From contig JAATGD010000373.1 in assembly GCA_015654965.1 (NCBI GenBank), positions 1 to 7,319 on the forward strand: 7,319 nucleotides of DNA, read 5' to 3'. The notes below the pieces were generated by a model. It searched no databases. It was not told where the DNA came from and worked only from the letters and a program-made list of their open reading frames with translations. Shown here in pieces: positions 6,255 to 7,319 of the stretch. A program made the translations under genes and the position numbers. Each line of letters starts with the position of its first letter. The stretch's first letter is position 1. This stretch comes from Hyphomicrobiales bacterium (GTDB lineage Bacteria; Pseudomonadota; Alphaproteobacteria; Rhizobiales; Rhizobiaceae).

Positions 6255-6279
6255 TCGACCATCATCAAAAGAAGGTCGA
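6255..6279. other. Dyad downstream of lpxB (weak terminator candidate)
   Basis: TCGACC-N13-GGTCGA forms a 6 bp stem with a large loop, 37 bases past the lpxB stop on the minus strand. An alternative pairing of ATCATC with GATGAT uses overlapping bases. No U-run follows directly, only GAAAATG and later TTATTTTG, so intrinsic termination here is doubtful. If lpxB is not terminated, its transcript would read into sitA. Confidence 0.2.
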
Positions 6280-6316
6280 TGATCACGCGCAGAGAGACAG
6301 GAAATTGAGGAGAAGC

Positions 6317-7319
6317 TTACACAGGCTGCCTGATCAGGCCGAGCAAAACCCGTGCACCGATTTCACCCGAGGGCTGTTGGGTGGACATGACACGGGCCAC
6401 ACCATCAAAACCATCGAGTTGCGCTTGCCGCGCCGACCCCGGAGACATCAACCGCTCGAGATTACGCGCCAGCATTCCGGGGCGCACGAACTCGTTGAAA
6501 TATTCAGGCACCACCGGCTCATCCGCAATGATATTAGGCAGAGCCGCACTCCAGATGGTGATTTTCGGCATCAGGAATTTCTTCGCAAACCAGTCCGCCT
6601 TATAGGAAAGCACGCTTGGAATACGCGACAGCGCCAGTTCCAGCGAAACCGTACCGGATGCGGCAAGGGCCGCATCGGCGCGCGAAAAAGCTTTCCACTT
6701 TTCTTCATCGCCAACCACAATCAACGGCTTGACGGGCCAGTCACGCGACAATTCCCGCACCATCGTCTCAATACGCGGCAGGGTCGGCAGGATGACTTCC
6801 AGCTTTTCCACCCGTTGAGCCAACTCTGCAATGGTCTTGCCAAACGGCTCCATGAGCATCTGGATTTCACTGCGGCGCGATCCGGGCAACAACAGAAGCG
6901 TGCGCGTTTCGTTTTCAAACCGCTGCGGCTCCAGCCCAATTTGCGCGGCACGCGCACGCAATATGGGTTCATGGCTTGTCAGGCGATGGCCAACATAGGT
7001 TGCGGGCGGACCGCTCAACTGTTGCATGACCTCGACTTCAAAGGGCAAAACCGTCAGCACATGGTCAATAGAGGCCCGCATAGCCCGCGCACGTTGCGGC
7101 CGCCATGCCCACACACTCGGCGCGATATATTTGACGATGGGAATGGATGCATCCGCCACGCGGATTTTTTTAGCCACCCGATGCGTAAAATCGGGGCTGT
7201 CTATCAACAGGACACAATCCGGCTTTTCAGCCACGATCTGCCGTGCTGTCTGGCGAATACGCAACATGAGTCCGGGCAAGTTCTTGAGAATGGCGCCCAA
7301 TCCCATAAGCGCAATTTCA
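6317..7319 (-). CDS. lpxB: Lipid-A-disaccharide synthase LpxB, C-terminal part (cut by right edge)
   Basis: An open minus-strand frame enters at the right edge and runs 333 residues to TAA (6319-6317); about 60 N-terminal residues are missing. LpxB is a peripheral inner-membrane GT-B glycosyltransferase (family GT19). It joins UDP-2,3-diacylglucosamine to lipid X to make the tetra-acyl disaccharide of lipid A. Family motifs appear in order: LLIDSPDFTHRVAKK, IVKYIAPSVWAWRPQRA, VLTVLPFEVE, TYVGHRLTS, LLLLPGSRRSEIQML, ADAALAASGTVSLELAL and NIIADEPVVPEYFNEFVRP. The entering residues EIALMGLGAILKNL match the conserved stretch near residue 60, so the methionine at 7306 is internal and not a start. 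The gene normally closes an lpxD-fabZ-lpxA-type cluster, which would lie to the right of this window. It confirms a Gram-negative host. Confidence 0.96.
   Translation of the reverse strand, partial: EIALMGLGAILKNLPGLMLRIRQTARQIVAEKPDCVLLIDSPDFTHRVAKKIRVADASIPIVKYIAPSVWAWRPQRARAMRASIDHVLTVLPFEVEVMQQLSGPPATYVGHRLTSHEPILRARAAQIGLEPQRFENETRTLLLLPGSRRSEIQMLMEPFGKTIAELAQRVEKLEVILPTLPRIETMVRELSRDWPVKPLIVVGDEEKWKAFSRADAALAASGTVSLELALSRIPSVLSYKADWFAKKFLMPKITIWSAALPNIIADEPVVPEYFNEFVRPGMLARNLERLMSPGSARQAQLDGFDGVARVMSTQQPSGEIGARVLLGLIRQPV

Noticed and set aside
1..7319. CRISPR array, insertion sequence, phage, toxin-antitoxin, tRNA or novel defence system
   Set aside because: No spaced direct repeats, transposase motifs, terminal inverted repeats, small paired genes or cloverleaf sequences were seen. 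All genes fall into known transporter, regulator or lipid A families.

Overview
This window reads as a chromosomal segment of an alphaproteobacterium, probably of the order Hyphomicrobiales (Rhizobiales) and perhaps the Brucella/Ochrobactrum group. That placement is inferred from protein style, moderately high GC, and a SitABCD operon preceded by TGCAATT-type dyads like those described for the Fur-family regulator Mur in rhizobia. No rRNA, tRNA, mobile element, CRISPR array or phage gene is visible, and almost all of the window is coding. The longest non-coding stretch is 209 bp (6108-6316).

Layout from left to right. (1) 1-726, minus: the N-terminal 242 codons of an AI-2E family membrane transporter that runs off the left edge. 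(2) 783-1532, minus: a TauE/SafE family membrane permease. (3) 1624-2511, plus: a LysR-type regulator, divergent from the permease across a 91 bp gap that holds a T-N11-A dyad. (4) 2512-6107, minus: a four-gene metal ABC transporter operon in the order sitA (periplasmic binding protein), sitB (ATPase), sitC and sitD (membrane permeases). (5) 6317-7319, minus: the C-terminal 333 residues of LpxB, lipid-A-disaccharide synthase, whose start lies beyond the right edge.

How the parts work together. SitA should capture Mn2+ (possibly also Fe2+) in the periplasm and deliver it to a SitC/SitD channel powered by SitB. The 209 bp upstream of sitA holds two 21 bp operator-like dyads of the same design, TGCArTT-N7-AwTTGCA. 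Each lies over a candidate promoter, which suggests metal-dependent repression at two sites. A perfect 13 bp stem hairpin sits between sitA and sitB and may set sitA mRNA above the rest of the operon. The sitB/sitC and sitC/sitD junctions are ATGA overlaps, so those three proteins are probably translationally coupled. The LysR gene and sitD converge with no gap: their stop codons lie back to back inside a perfect 14 bp palindrome. The LysR regulator most simply controls the divergent TauE-like permease.

I found no evidence for a previously undescribed multi-gene system. The points most worth a second look are regulatory: the paired dyads, the intercistronic hairpin and the stop-codon palindrome.
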